Assembly: GCA_016707445.1 (NCBI GenBank)
Contig: JADJHR010000007.1
Coordinates: 1-64,000, forward strand
Direction of reading: 5' to 3'
Length of the DNA stretch: 64,000 nucleotides
From: Rubrivivax sp.
GTDB lineage: Bacteria > Pseudomonadota > Gammaproteobacteria > Burkholderiales > Burkholderiaceae_C
Of this stretch, positions 33,900-42,539 are shown piece by piece. The stretch's first letter is position 1, and each line of letters begins with the position of its first letter. The notes under the pieces were generated by a model. The model did not search any database, was not told the origin of the DNA, and worked only from the letters and a program-made list of their open reading frames with translations. The position numbers were made by a program, and so were the translations under genes.

Positions 33900-35246
33900 A
33901 TGACCACCCCGGACGACAACACGGTCAATCCGAACTACCTGGGGCATGTGCTGGCCACCGGCGAAGCTCGGGGTGCGGTGGCCAGCGAAGACATCTATGC
34001 CGGCAACGGCATCAAGCTGCTGGCCAAGGGCGCATCGATCCATGCCGGCCAGCGCGAAAAGCTGCTCGAGCACAAGCTGCGCAAGCCGCTCGAGGCCTGC
34101 ATCGAACTGACCAATGCCGTCTCGCCATCGGCCCTGGGCCCGCTGGCGCTGGCGCAGATGGACCGTCACCCGCTGCTGCGCACCCTGTGCGGTCATGGCG
34201 CGACGACGTCGATCGACGTCGTGCTGCAGTCCCTGCAGCTGCCGACCCCCGTGCAATCGCTGCTGACCGCCTATGCCGACAGCCAGCCGCAGCGGCTGGA
34301 GCACGCGGTCGGCGTGGCCATGCTGACGGCCACGCTGGCACGCCAGCTGCTGCCTGGTGAACCCGAGCGTCAACGCAACCTGGCATTGGCCGGCCTGGTG
34401 CACGATGTCGGCGAGCTGTACATCGATCCGGCCTGCCTGCTGCGCGAAACCCGGCTAGGCGCTGCGCAGTGGCGCCAGATCGCCACCCACCCGCTGATCG
34501 CCCACCGCGTGCTGCTGCGCCTGGCCGGTGCCGGGCGTGAGGTGGCCGAAGCTGTGCGTGATCATCACGAACGGCTCGACGGGTTCGGCTACCCACGCGG
34601 CGTTGCAGGCCCGGCGCTGCCGCTTCCAGGCCAGGTCCTGGGTGTGGCCGAATGGTTGATGGCGATGGTCGAGCTGGGCGACACACCCCAGGTGCGCATC
34701 GGCACCATCACCCGGCTGATCCGTGGCGAGTTCAGCCACGATGTGCTCGACCTGGTGCGGCAGGCTGGCGCCGAGGCGGATGGCCAGACGCCGGGCAGTG
34801 CCGATCCCGAGCTCACGCGCATGCTGGCCGTGTCGGTGCACATCGAACGCCTGATGGCGGCGATGGACCGTTTTGAGCAGGCGCGCGATGCCATCCAGTC
34901 GCAGGCGGCCATGTCGCGCGCATCACTGCGTCAGCTGCTCGACAGCTGCCTGCAGCGCATGCAGCGCATTCGCATCGCGCTCAACAGCACCGGCATCGAC
35001 GGCCGCCAGACGCTCGAACAGCTGCAGATCCTGACCGCCGGCAGCCCGGCCGTGCTGGGTGAGGTCGAGGTCATCGTGCGTGAGCTCGGCTGGCGGCTGC
35101 GAGACATCGAGCGCACCACGCTGCAGCGCGCCTGCGGCCTGTCCAATGACGACCAGACCCAGGTGCATCGCATCCTGGACCAGGTTTCACTGGGCACGGC
35201 GGGCGTCGATGATGAGTCCACGCCGAGCCGGCTGGAGCCGGCGTAG
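33900..35246 (+). CDS. HD-GYP domain protein, probable c-di-GMP phosphodiesterase
   Basis: A 448-residue cytosolic protein. The HD-GYP core shows H135 (LEHAVGVAM), the HD pair H168/D169 (LVHDVGELYID), H197 (ATHPLIAH), H222/H223 (VRDHHERLDGFGYPRG) and GYP 230-232. Metal ligands are therefore present, although HDIGK reads HDVGE. The N-terminal about 120 residues carry a segment like those of other HD-GYP/DUF3391-type proteins (AGNGIKLLAKGASIHAGQRE). The C-terminal helices (about 310-440) are unique to it. The start ATG is flush with an 11-bp tandem repeat, and a FliA-like promoter lies upstream. Expected role: lowering c-di-GMP to favour motility. Confidence 0.88.
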   Translation: MTTPDDNTVNPNYLGHVLATGEARGAVASEDIYAGNGIKLLAKGASIHAGQREKLLEHKLRKPLEACIELTNAVSPSALGPLALAQMDRHPLLRTLCGHGATTSIDVVLQSLQLPTPVQSLLTAYADSQPQRLEHAVGVAMLTATLARQLLPGEPERQRNLALAGLVHDVGELYIDPACLLRETRLGAAQWRQIATHPLIAHRVLLRLAGAGREVAEAVRDHHERLDGFGYPRGVAGPALPLPGQVLGVAEWLMAMVELGDTPQVRIGTITRLIRGEFSHDVLDLVRQAGAEADGQTPGSADPELTRMLAVSVHIERLMAAMDRFEQARDAIQSQAAMSRASLRQLLDSCLQRMQRIRIALNSTGIDGRQTLEQLQILTAGSPAVLGEVEVIVRELGWRLRDIERTTLQRACGLSNDDQTQVHRILDQVSLGTAGVDDESTPSRLEPA

Positions 35247-35249
35247 ACC

Positions 35250-36848
35250 TCAGGCTGCCGGCACTGCCGAGCGGGCTTCCGACGGGCGTGCGGCCGGCGT
35301 GCGCATCAAGTGATCGAACGCGCCGAGCGCCGCTTTCGCCCCGTCGCCGGCGGCGATGATGATCTGCTTGAACGGCACCGTCGTGGCGTCGCCGGCCGCG
35401 AACACGCCAGGCAGACTGGTTGCGCCACGATCGTCGACGATCACCTCGCCATGGCGCGACAGCTCGACACGGCCGCGCAGAAACTCGGTGTTGGGCACCA
35501 GTCCGATCTGCACGAACACGCCGGACAGATCGACCCGGTGCAACTCGCCGCTGGCGCGGTCCTTGAACACCAGGCCATCGACCTTCTGCCCGTCGCCGGT
35601 GATCTCGGTCGTCTGCGCGTTCGTATGCACCACCACGTTGGGCAGGGTCGCGAGCTTGTCGATCAGCACGGCATCGGCCTTCAGCCGATCGGCGAACTCG
35701 ACCACGGTGACATGGTCGACCAAGCCGGCGAGGTCGATCGCGGCCTCGATGCCTGAGTTGCCACCGCCGATCACGGCCACCTTCTTGCCCTTGAACAGCG
35801 GGCCGTCGCAGTGCGGACAATAGGCCACCCCCTTGTTGGCGTACTCGGCCTCGCCGGGCACGCCCACCTGACGCCAGCGCGCACCGGTGGACAGGATGAC
35901 CGTGCGGCTGTGCAGCTGCGCGCCGTTCTCGAGCGTCACCGTGATCGGCTCGCCCGGGCCGGCAGCAGGTTCGATGTCGCTCACGCGCTGGCCGTTCATG
36001 ATGTCCACCCCATAGGCGCGCGCATGGGCCTCCATCGCCGCGGCGAACGTCGGGCCCTGGGTTTCCAGCACCGACAGGTAGTTCTCGATGCCCAGCGTGT
36101 CCAGCGTCTGGCCACCGAAGCATTCGGCCACGACACCGGTGCGGATGCCCTTGCGCGCCGCGTACACGGCCGCGGCGGCGCCGGCAGGCCCGCCGCCGAC
36201 GATCAGCACGTCGAAGGTCGGCCGCGATGCCAGGCGGGCGGCGTCGCGTGCCACGGCGCCGCGGTCCACCTTGGCCAGGATCTCGGCGAGTTCCATCCGA
36301 CCCGAACCGAAGGGCTGACCGTTCAGGTACACGGCGGGAACGGCCATGATCTGACGCGCGTCGACCTCGTTCTGGAACAGTGCGCCGTCGATGGTGACAT
36401 GGCGCACGCGCGGATTCAGCACCGCCATCAGGTTCAGTGCCTGCACCACGTCCGGGCAGTTGTGACAGCTCAGCGACATGTACGTCTCGAAGACGAAGTC
36501 ACCGTCCAGCGTGCGGATCTGCGCCACGGTTTCATCGTCGATCCGTGGCGGATGACCGCCGGCCTGCAGCAGCGCCAGCACCAGCGACGTGAACTCATGG
36601 CCCATCGGGATGGCCGCGAACCGAAGGCCGATGTCGGCGCCGGTGCGGTTGATGCTGAACGACGGCCGCCGCTCGTCCTGCCCGTCCAGGCGCAGTCTGA
36701 TCAGGTCACTCAGCGTGGCGATCTCTTCGAGCAGTTCACGCAATTCGGCCGACGCCGGGCGGTCGTCGAGCGAGGCCACCAGTTCGATCGGCTGGATCAA
36801 GCGTTGCAGGTGGGCCTGAAGCTGGGTCCGCAGTGTGGCGTCGAGCAT
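35250..36848 (-). CDS. ahpF: Alkyl hydroperoxide reductase subunit F (AhpF)
   Basis: A 532-residue flavoprotein that passes NADH electrons to AhpC. The N-terminal tandem thioredoxin-like domain carries the redox pair C128/C131 (LSCHNCPDVVQ). The thioredoxin-reductase-like part starts with FDVLIVGGGPAGAAAAVYAA and has its own pair in AYCPHCDGPLFKG (about 345/348), an NAD loop VAVIGGGNSGIEAAIDL and the FAD-binding GVFAAGDATTVPFKQ. All redox cysteines are intact. It lies 95 nt downstream of ahpC with a UUCG-capped hairpin in between, which would allow unequal expression of the two. The 3' end is 3 nt from the convergent HD-GYP gene. Confidence 0.96.
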   Translation of the reverse strand: MLDATLRTQLQAHLQRLIQPIELVASLDDRPASAELRELLEEIATLSDLIRLRLDGQDERRPSFSINRTGADIGLRFAAIPMGHEFTSLVLALLQAGGHPPRIDDETVAQIRTLDGDFVFETYMSLSCHNCPDVVQALNLMAVLNPRVRHVTIDGALFQNEVDARQIMAVPAVYLNGQPFGSGRMELAEILAKVDRGAVARDAARLASRPTFDVLIVGGGPAGAAAAVYAARKGIRTGVVAECFGGQTLDTLGIENYLSVLETQGPTFAAAMEAHARAYGVDIMNGQRVSDIEPAAGPGEPITVTLENGAQLHSRTVILSTGARWRQVGVPGEAEYANKGVAYCPHCDGPLFKGKKVAVIGGGNSGIEAAIDLAGLVDHVTVVEFADRLKADAVLIDKLATLPNVVVHTNAQTTEITGDGQKVDGLVFKDRASGELHRVDLSGVFVQIGLVPNTEFLRGRVELSRHGEVIVDDRGATSLPGVFAAGDATTVPFKQIIIAAGDGAKAALGAFDHLMRTPAARPSEARSAVPAA

Positions 36849-36891
36849 GTCGTCTCCTCGGGTCGTTCAATCTTCGGCAAGGCTGCGCCCC

Positions 36892-36909
36892 GCCTCACCG
36901 AAGTGAGGC
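36892..36909 (-). promoter_or_regulatory. UUCG-tetraloop hairpin between ahpC and ahpF
   Basis: Read on the minus strand the sequence is GCCTCAC-TTCG-GTGAGGC: a perfect 7-bp stem closed by C-UUCG-G, an exceptionally stable RNA tetraloop. It sits in the 95-nt ahpC-ahpF gap, 34 nt after the ahpC stop. A role in processing, 3'-end protection of ahpC mRNA, or partial termination is likely. There is no U-run. Confidence 0.55.
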
Positions 36910-36943
36910 TGGGCAGGCAGCGGGGAGGTACAGGGCCTGGCGC

Positions 36944-37507
36944 TTAGATCTTGCCCACCAGGTCGAGCGACGGCGTCAGCGTGGGCGCACCTTCGTTCCA
37001 CTTGGCCGGGCAGACCTGGCCCGGGTTCTTCGCGATGTACTGTGCGGCGCTGACCTTGCGCAGAAGTTCCTTGGCGTCCCGCGCGATGCCGTTGTCGTGG
37101 ATCTCGCAGGCCTTGACCACGCCTTCGGGGTTGATGATGAAGGAGCCGCGCAGCGCCAGGCCTTCTTCCTCGATGTGAACGCCGAACATGCGCGTCAGCG
37201 TGTGCGTCGGGTCACCGACCAGCGCAAACTTGGACTTGCCGACCGCCGGCGAGGTCTCGTGCCAGACCTTGTGCGCGAAGTGCGTGTCGGTGGTGATGAC
37301 GTAGACCTCGACCTCCTTCTTCTGGAAGGCGGCGTGGTTGTCCGCCAGGTCCTCGACCTCGGTCGGGCAATTGAAGGTGAAGGCGGCGGGCATGAAGACA
37401 AACGCCGACCAGCGGCCCTGCAGGGCCTGCTCGGTGACTTCGATGAACTTGCCCTGCTTGAAGGCCTGGACCTTGAAGGGCTTGACGGTGGTGTTGATGA
37501 TCGACAT
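36944..37507 (-). CDS. ahpC: Alkyl hydroperoxide reductase subunit C (AhpC, 2-Cys peroxiredoxin)
   Basis: A 187-residue typical 2-Cys peroxiredoxin that reduces H2O2, peroxynitrite and organic hydroperoxides. The peroxidatic C47 is in AFTFNCPTEVEDLAD and the resolving C166 in GQVCPAKWNEG. TTDTHFAHKVWHE and the C-terminal tail needed for disulfide formation are present. The active-site stretch reads FMPAAFTF, where most relatives have P-x-D-F-T-F. It precedes ahpF in the same direction. Its 5' region (37508-37670) holds a perfect inverted repeat that may bind a peroxide regulator. Confidence 0.96.
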   Translation of the reverse strand: MSIINTTVKPFKVQAFKQGKFIEVTEQALQGRWSAFVFMPAAFTFNCPTEVEDLADNHAAFQKKEVEVYVITTDTHFAHKVWHETSPAVGKSKFALVGDPTHTLTRMFGVHIEEEGLALRGSFIINPEGVVKACEIHDNGIARDAKELLRKVSAAQYIAKNPGQVCPAKWNEGAPTLTPSLDLVGKI

Positions 37508-37561
37508 GGTGGGTTCCTTGTGGTGGGCTGCGGGAGGGATTGAAGCAACAACGGAATGAAT

Positions 37562-37587
37562 ACTATCGAACAATATGTGTCGATAGT
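37562..37587 (-). promoter_or_regulatory. Inverted repeat upstream of ahpC, candidate operator
   Basis: ACTATCGA (37562-37569) and TCGATAGT (37580-37587) are perfect 8-bp arms around a 10-nt AT-rich spacer, 55 nt upstream of the ahpC start in an AT-rich island. The ATAG/CTAT pieces recall OxyR sites, but their spacing does not fit the four-part OxyR consensus. The rest of the 163-nt gap shows no other gene. Confidence 0.5.
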
Positions 37588-37670
37588 TTTGATTCAATGC
37601 ATCACCACGATCAGCAGAAACTAAGGAACCCGCGGCCGGGCCGCAGCCGACACGCCCGCCATGCGAAGGC

Positions 37671-38851
37671 TCAGGTCTGCAACCAGCGCCGGACCAGCTG
37701 CACGAAGAAGCTGGCAGTGCCGCCCAGGATGGCGTCGTTGAAGTCGTAGCCCGGGTTGTGCGCGTCGCAGCCACCCTCGCCCACGCCCTTGCCAATGCCG
37801 TTGCCGACCACGAAATAGCAGCCAGGCACACGCTGCAGCATCAGGCCGAAGTCGTCACTGGGCAGGCCAGGTGGCAGATCGCGGATCAAGCCGCCCTCGT
37901 CAACCCATTCACGAGCCAGCGCCTCGGCCCAGCGTGTGGCTTCGAGATCGTTGATCGTGACCGGGTAGCGCCAGCGGTAGTCGACTTCGGCGCGTGCACC
38001 ATGCACTGCGGCTTGTGCCTGCGCGACCGCGGTGATGCGATCGCGCAGTTGCGCGCGCACCGCCTCGCTGCGCGCGCGCACGGTCAGTCGCAACTCGGCG
38101 CTGGCCGGGATCACATTGGGCGCCGAGCCAGCCAGGAAGGCACCGACCGTGATGATCGCCAGCTCGTTGGGGTCGATCTCGCGCGAGACGATGCTTTGCA
38201 GCGCGATCACCAGATGCGACGCGGCCAGGATCGGATCCACCGCCTGGTGCGGCCGCGCGCCATGGCCGCCCTGCCCCTGCACCGCGTGATGATCGCGGTG
38301 TCGCTGCTGCTGTACATCACGCCGCTGCGAAAACCCAGCAGCCCGGCCGCTTAACCCGGCGCGTTGTGAAAGGCGTACAGGCGATCACAGGGAAACCATT
38401 CAAACAAGCCCTCGTCCAGCATGCGCTGTGCACCGCCCAGGCCTTCTTCAGCGGGTTGGAAGATCAGCACCAGCGTGCCGTCGAAAGCGCGCGTCAACCC
38501 CAGCACCCGCGCCGCCGCCAGCAAGGTGGCGGTATGGCCGTCGTGGCCGCAGGCATGCATGCGGCCGGCGATGCGGCTGGCGTAGGGCAGCCCCGTGGTC
38601 TCGGTGATCGGCAACGCGTCGAGATCGGCACGCAGGCCCAGCCGGCGGTGGCCGCTGCCGGCGCTCAAGGTGGCCACCACACCGGTGCCACCCACCTCGC
38701 GATGCACCTCGTAGCCCCAGCCCTGCAGCCGATCGGCCACCAGGGCCGCGGTCTGGTGCTCTTCGAAGCCGAGTTCGGGGTTGGCGTGGATCTGGCGCCG
38801 CAGCGCCACCATCTCGGGCAGGCTGTCCTGCAGTTCGGGCAGCACGATCAT
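37671..38851 (-). pseudogene. M20-family amidohydrolase (hippurate hydrolase-like), interrupted
   Basis: The N-terminal part (from ATG 38851) reads like an M20D amidohydrolase: LRRQIHANPELGFEEHQTAA, LRADLDALPITE, GRMHACGHDGHTATLLAAA and FQPAEEGLGGA. At HNAPG an in-frame TAA (38351-38353) interrupts. The same frame then continues AAGLLGFRSGVMYSSSDTAI, and two extra bases near 38283-38284 shift it before the intact remainder VQGQGGHGARPHQAVDP to the end. Metal ligands (CGHDGH, Glu, His) are present on both parts. Joined, it would be about 392 residues. It starts 4 nt after the deaminase gene stop. Two separate lesions make true inactivation more likely than for the single-indel genes. Confidence 0.82.
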
Positions 38852-38855
38852 GGTC

Positions 38856-39923
38856 TCAGTCCTTCAGCGCCAACGCCAGCCGATCGAAGGCCTGGGTGAA
38901 ATCGACGCGCCACCGGCGGCGCGTGTCGTCATCGAACCAGGCCGCGTCCAACCCGTTGAGCATGAAGCCGCGCAGGTCGTCCAGTCCGAAGCCGAAGTCG
39001 CGCACCATCATCAGCCAGGCGCCGGTGGGCGTGACCTGGTGCAGCGTCGGGTCGTCGGTATTGGGATGGATGCGCAAGCCCAGGGCCGGCATGCGGCGGA
39101 TCGGATGATCGAGCGCCCAGCGCTCGGGCGGCAGCGTCCGCAGGTAGTACGAGTTGGTCGGCACCACGGTGAACACGATGCCGCGCTCGGCACACCGCGC
39201 AGCGAATTCGGGCGCCCCGGGGGCGTCGTCCGCCACCGTGTAGCCATGGTCGACGCGGTCGACCTGCAGCACGTCCACCGCGGTCTGCACGTTGCGCCAC
39301 GGCATGCCGAACTCGCCGGCATGCGCCGTGGTCTTCAGGCCATGGCGCCGCGCCAGCGCATAGGCGTCGGCAAACAGCTCGGGTGGGCGGTCGACCTCGC
39401 GGTAGTCGATGCCGATGCCCAGTACCTCATCGGCGCGGTGCTGCAGCACCCATTGCACCATTTCGATGGCGGCGGCGGGTGAGGCTTCGCGGTCGATGGC
39501 GGCGATCAGCCGACCGCGGATCCCGATGTCGTGCTCGGCATCGTGGATGGCGCGCAGCACCGCCGGCAGCGCCTTCGCATACGTGATGCCCGACTCGATC
39601 GCCGTGCCGGTCGGGTTCCAGAAGAACTCGGCATAACGCACCTGATGCGCGGCGGCGTCCTGCAGATATTCATAGGCCAGTCGGTGCAGGTCGTCGGGGC
39701 GGCGGATCAGGTGCGCATCGAGCGCGCGCAACACGCGCAACACACCTACCGGCTTTTCCCCACGGGTGTAGAACGCGGTGATCTCGTCGTCGGCCAGCGG
39801 CGCGTGTTCGCGTCGCGCCAGGTCACGCAGGGTCTGCTCTCGCACGCTGCCGAACAGATGGCAATGCAGCTCGACCTTGGGCAACTGGTGCAGGAAGGTC
39901 TCGATGCCGCGCATTCCGGGCAT
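38856..39923 (-). CDS. Adenosine/adenine deaminase-family protein
   Basis: A 355-residue TIM-barrel deaminase of the adenosine deaminase family. Zinc and catalytic residues are in PKVELHCHLFGSV (HxH), TTAHAGEFG (His and catalytic Glu), VDRVDHGYTVADD (His) and HPNTDDPTLHQV (Asp pair). The first motif reads HCHLFGS where true adenosine deaminases usually have H-x-H-L-D/E-G; the substrate may therefore differ (adenine, an aminodeoxyfutalosine-type or N-substituted purine). An ATG at 39914 is an alternative start. It is followed after 4 nt by the broken M20 amidohydrolase, suggesting a two-gene operon for a nitrogen compound. Confidence 0.87.
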   Translation of the reverse strand: MPGMRGIETFLHQLPKVELHCHLFGSVREQTLRDLARREHAPLADDEITAFYTRGEKPVGVLRVLRALDAHLIRRPDDLHRLAYEYLQDAAAHQVRYAEFFWNPTGTAIESGITYAKALPAVLRAIHDAEHDIGIRGRLIAAIDREASPAAAIEMVQWVLQHRADEVLGIGIDYREVDRPPELFADAYALARRHGLKTTAHAGEFGMPWRNVQTAVDVLQVDRVDHGYTVADDAPGAPEFAARCAERGIVFTVVPTNSYYLRTLPPERWALDHPIRRMPALGLRIHPNTDDPTLHQVTPTGAWLMMVRDFGFGLDDLRGFMLNGLDAAWFDDDTRRRWRVDFTQAFDRLALALKD

Positions 39924-40028
39924 GCTAGGCAGTCACCGACCTGCCGCCGCCATGGCGCACCCGCCCTGGGGATGCCCGCCGAGGCCGCCACAGGTATCGT
40001 GATGCCCTTGTATCCGGTGAAAGCAAGC

Positions 40029-40652
40029 ATGGCCGACGCTGCACCTTCCGACCAGAACACACGCTGGGACGCCTTCGTTCTGGCCAATCGGCTGCGGCCA
40101 CCACGCGAGCTGTTGCGTCGCACGTTGGGCGCCTTTGCGCTCGAGGGCCGCGCGCCCGGCGTGGCGCTGGACCTGGGCTGCGGATCGGGTCCCGACAGCG
40201 TGGAGCTGCTTCGGCGCGGCTGGACCGTGCATGCGGTGGACAGCAACGCCGCCGGCCTGCAGCTGCTGCAGCAGGGCATTCCGGCCCAAGCCGCCGAGCG
40301 GCTGCAGCTGCATGCCCGGCCGTTCGAGGATGTCGAGTTGCCGCCTTGCGATCTGGTGTGGTCGAGCTGGTCGCTGCCCTATTGCCCGCGTGAGCGCTGG
40401 CACGCCTTCTGGCAAGGGCTGCGCGCTGCATTGCGGCCGGGCGGCCGGATTGCCGGTGACCTGTTCGGTCCGCGACATGCCTGGGCCGACGAAGATGGCA
40501 TTCTGACGCTCAGTGAAGACGAAGCACGTCAGGCCCTGCAGGGCCTGCAGATCGAGGCCTTCGACATCGAGGACGGCTGGCGGCCCAGTGGCGGCGAGAT
40601 GACACGCTGGCATGCCTTCGGCGTTTCGGCGCGGCGGCCCGACGCCGGCTGA
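40029..40652 (+). CDS. Class I SAM-dependent methyltransferase
   Basis: A 207-residue Rossmann-fold methyltransferase with motif I VALDLGCGSGPDSVELLRRG, an acidic motif II (VHAVDSNAAGLQLL), and the later CDLVWSSWSLPYCPRERW. It resembles TehB/type 11 methyltransferases, but no substrate can be assigned. The ATG at 40029 is preferred over one nine codons upstream because family homology starts there; both are in frame. It is transcribed opposite to its neighbours and so is probably monocistronic. The 105-nt gap upstream shows no clear promoter. Confidence 0.87.
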   Translation: MADAAPSDQNTRWDAFVLANRLRPPRELLRRTLGAFALEGRAPGVALDLGCGSGPDSVELLRRGWTVHAVDSNAAGLQLLQQGIPAQAAERLQLHARPFEDVELPPCDLVWSSWSLPYCPRERWHAFWQGLRAALRPGGRIAGDLFGPRHAWADEDGILTLSEDEARQALQGLQIEAFDIEDGWRPSGGEMTRWHAFGVSARRPDAG

Positions 40653-40662
40653 TCGCTCGTGC

Positions 40663-41001
40663 CTACTCTTCCACCGCGCTGACCACCAGTCGCAGCCGCA
40701 AGGCGTGCTGCACCTCGGTCAGCGCCTGGATGCGCAGCGCCTGGCCCACCGGCACGCGGAGGCGCTGACGCCATTCCAGGCTGTCTTCGCCGTCGCGCTG
40801 GGTGGGCAGCCGTCGCGCCCATTCCTGCGCGCCGTTGACCAGCACCCGCAGGCCATGCTGGGGTTGACGGCCAGCACCGGCCTTGACGACGAAGCGCACG
40901 TCGATTTCGAACTCACGCTCGCGGCTGGCGTGCGGCGGCACGTCCAGGCGCGCAATCGCACGGTCGGCGGCGTCAACGCGCCAGCGTTCCGGTTCACTCA
41001 T
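40663..41001 (-). CDS. Conserved-looking hypothetical protein, 112 residues
   Basis: I do not recognise this protein. It has no signal peptide or membrane helix and alternates charged and hydrophobic residues in a beta-rich pattern (EFEIDVRFVVKAGAG, HGLRVLVNGAQEWAR, LRIQALTEVQHALRLRLVVS), perhaps a small beta-sandwich. It ends 10 nt from the convergent methyltransferase gene and begins 45 nt downstream of the uxaA-like pseudogene on the same strand. Normal codon use and a clean frame argue that it is expressed. Confidence 0.6.
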   Translation of the reverse strand: MSEPERWRVDAADRAIARLDVPPHASREREFEIDVRFVVKAGAGRQPQHGLRVLVNGAQEWARRLPTQRDGEDSLEWRQRLRVPVGQALRIQALTEVQHALRLRLVVSAVEE

Positions 41002-41046
41002 GACCCTGGCTCGCAGCGTTGCCGAGACAGGTTGGCCGGCCGGTGC

Positions 41047-41597
41047 TCACATCACCGCGCGCAGCTGCCAGGGCACGAACTCGTTCTGCCCGCAACCATG
41101 CCCTTCGCGCTTGGTCTGTCGGCCCGACGCCGTGTCCAGCATCAGACGGAAGTTGCGCTCGCCGACCTGGTCGACCGATTCCAGGCCCGCGACGATGCAG
41201 CCGCAATCGATGTCGATGTCGTCCTGCTGCTTCAGCCACAGCGCGGTGTTGGTCGACGACGGTGCAGTGATTGTTCCAGGATGGTGGTCAACCCCCCGCC
41301 TTGTTGCCGGCGCTGGGGTTGTTGTCCAACTGCACACCCTGGATCTGGTTGGTCTCGCAACCCAGGCCCACCATCAGCACGGCATGGAAGTTCGGATGCC
41401 GTGCACAGTCGCCGAGCGTGCGCCGCAGTGGCCGAGCAGTTCGCCGAGGTCAAGACGTCGGTGTGGTTGCCTGTGGCCACGCAGCCGACTTTGCTCACGA
41501 TGCTCTCGAAGGTGGCCAGGTTGTGCGTGTGCACATGCTGCCCCGCCGCGATGACGACCTTGTCGCTGGCGTGGATGCGGATCGCCGGGCTGGACAT
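41047..41597 (-). pseudogene. UxaA-family (altronate dehydratase-like) gene, shredded by internal deletions
   Basis: Starting at ATG 41597, recognisable UxaA pieces appear in the right order but with the parts between them missing. They are SPAIRIHASDKVV, then AAGQHVHTHNLATF, then DVLTSANCSATAAHA, then (in another frame) HPNFHAVLMVGLGCETNQIQ, then DNNPSAGNKAGG, then (shifted) LTTILEQSL, then TNTALWLKQQDDIDIDCG and the proper C-terminus LMLDTASGRQTK...GQNEFVPWQL. Intact relatives have about 390-500 residues; about 184 codons remain. The pieces point to at least four deletions and more than one frame change. It follows an FAH-family hydrolase gene by 5 nt, so it was the last enzyme of a sugar-acid operon. 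Confidence 0.85.
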
Positions 41598-41602
41598 CGG
41601 GT

Positions 41603-42469
41603 TCAGCCGTCGATCAGCGCCGGGTTCCAGGCATGCACCTGCTGGTTCTGCTCGCCCAGACCCTGGATCGACAAACGCATCGTGTCGCCCGCCTTCAGGT
41701 GTACGGATGCTGGTTTGACGCCCATGCCGACACCGGGCGGCGTACCGGTGCTGATCAGGTCGCCGGGATACAGCGTCATGAACCGACTGACGTAGCTGAC
41801 CAGCTGCGCCACGCCGAAGATCATGGTGCGGGTGCTGCCCTGCTGGTAGCGGTGGCCGTTCACCTCGAGCCACATGTCCAGGCTCTGCGGATCGGGCACT
41901 TCATCGGTCGTCACCAGCCAGGGGCCGACCGGGCCGAACGTGTCGCAGCCCTTGCCCTTGTCCCAGGTGCCGCCGCGTTCGATCTGGTATTCACGCTCGG
42001 ACACATCGTTGACCACGCAGTAGCCGGCCACGTGTTTCAGCGCGTCGGCTTCCGACACATAACGCGCCTTGCTGCCGATGACGACACCGAGTTCGACCTC
42101 CCAGTCGCTCTTGACCGAACCCTGAGGCAGCACCACGGCGTCGTTGGGGCCGACACGCGCGCTGATGGGCTTCATGAAGATGATCGGCTCCTTCGGGATC
42201 GGCTGGCCCGCCTCGGCCGCATGGTCGGCGTAGTTCAGGCCGATGCAGACGAACTTCTCGCAACCGGCCCAGGGGGCTGCAATGCGCCCCGGACGCGACA
42301 CCAGCGGCAGGCTGTTCGGGTCGACCGCCCGCAAGCGCTGCAGGCCATTGGGCGTGAGCGTCGCCGCAGAGATGTCGGTCAGTTCGCCCGAGAGATCGCG
42401 CAACTGCCCCTTTGCATCGACGAGGGCCGGCTTTTCTGCGCCCTTGGCGCCGTATCGCATCAGCTTCAT
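41603..42469 (-). CDS. Fumarylacetoacetate hydrolase-family protein (2,4-diketo-3-deoxy-L-fuconate hydrolase-like)
   Basis: A 288-residue FAH-fold enzyme. Family motifs are CIGLNYADHAAEAGQPIP, PIIFMKPISARVGPNDAVVL, VKSDWEVELGVVIG (metal-binding acidic residues), YCVVNDVSEREYQ and PGDLISTGTPPGVGMG. It hydrolyses C-C bonds of 1,3-diketo acids. The neighbourhood (SDR upstream, UxaA remnant downstream) fits the oxidative L-fucose/L-rhamnose-type pathway, in which it would cleave 2,4-diketo-3-deoxy-fuconate; this is inference from context. The start ATG is 70 nt after the SDR stop. Confidence 0.9.
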   Translation of the reverse strand: MKLMRYGAKGAEKPALVDAKGQLRDLSGELTDISAATLTPNGLQRLRAVDPNSLPLVSRPGRIAAPWAGCEKFVCIGLNYADHAAEAGQPIPKEPIIFMKPISARVGPNDAVVLPQGSVKSDWEVELGVVIGSKARYVSEADALKHVAGYCVVNDVSEREYQIERGGTWDKGKGCDTFGPVGPWLVTTDEVPDPQSLDMWLEVNGHRYQQGSTRTMIFGVAQLVSYVSRFMTLYPGDLISTGTPPGVGMGVKPASVHLKAGDTMRLSIQGLGEQNQQVHAWNPALIDG

Positions 42470-42539
42470 GGTGATGGTTTGTTGTGGGTATGAAGAAAGG
42501 GGGCGTATGGTGCACCAAAGTGCAACCCCGGGTGCGTCG

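Noticed and set aside
37562..37587. Canonical OxyR binding site upstream of ahpC
   Set aside because: ATAG and CTAT elements occur, but not in the 7-nt-spaced four-part array; kept only as an unspecified inverted repeat.
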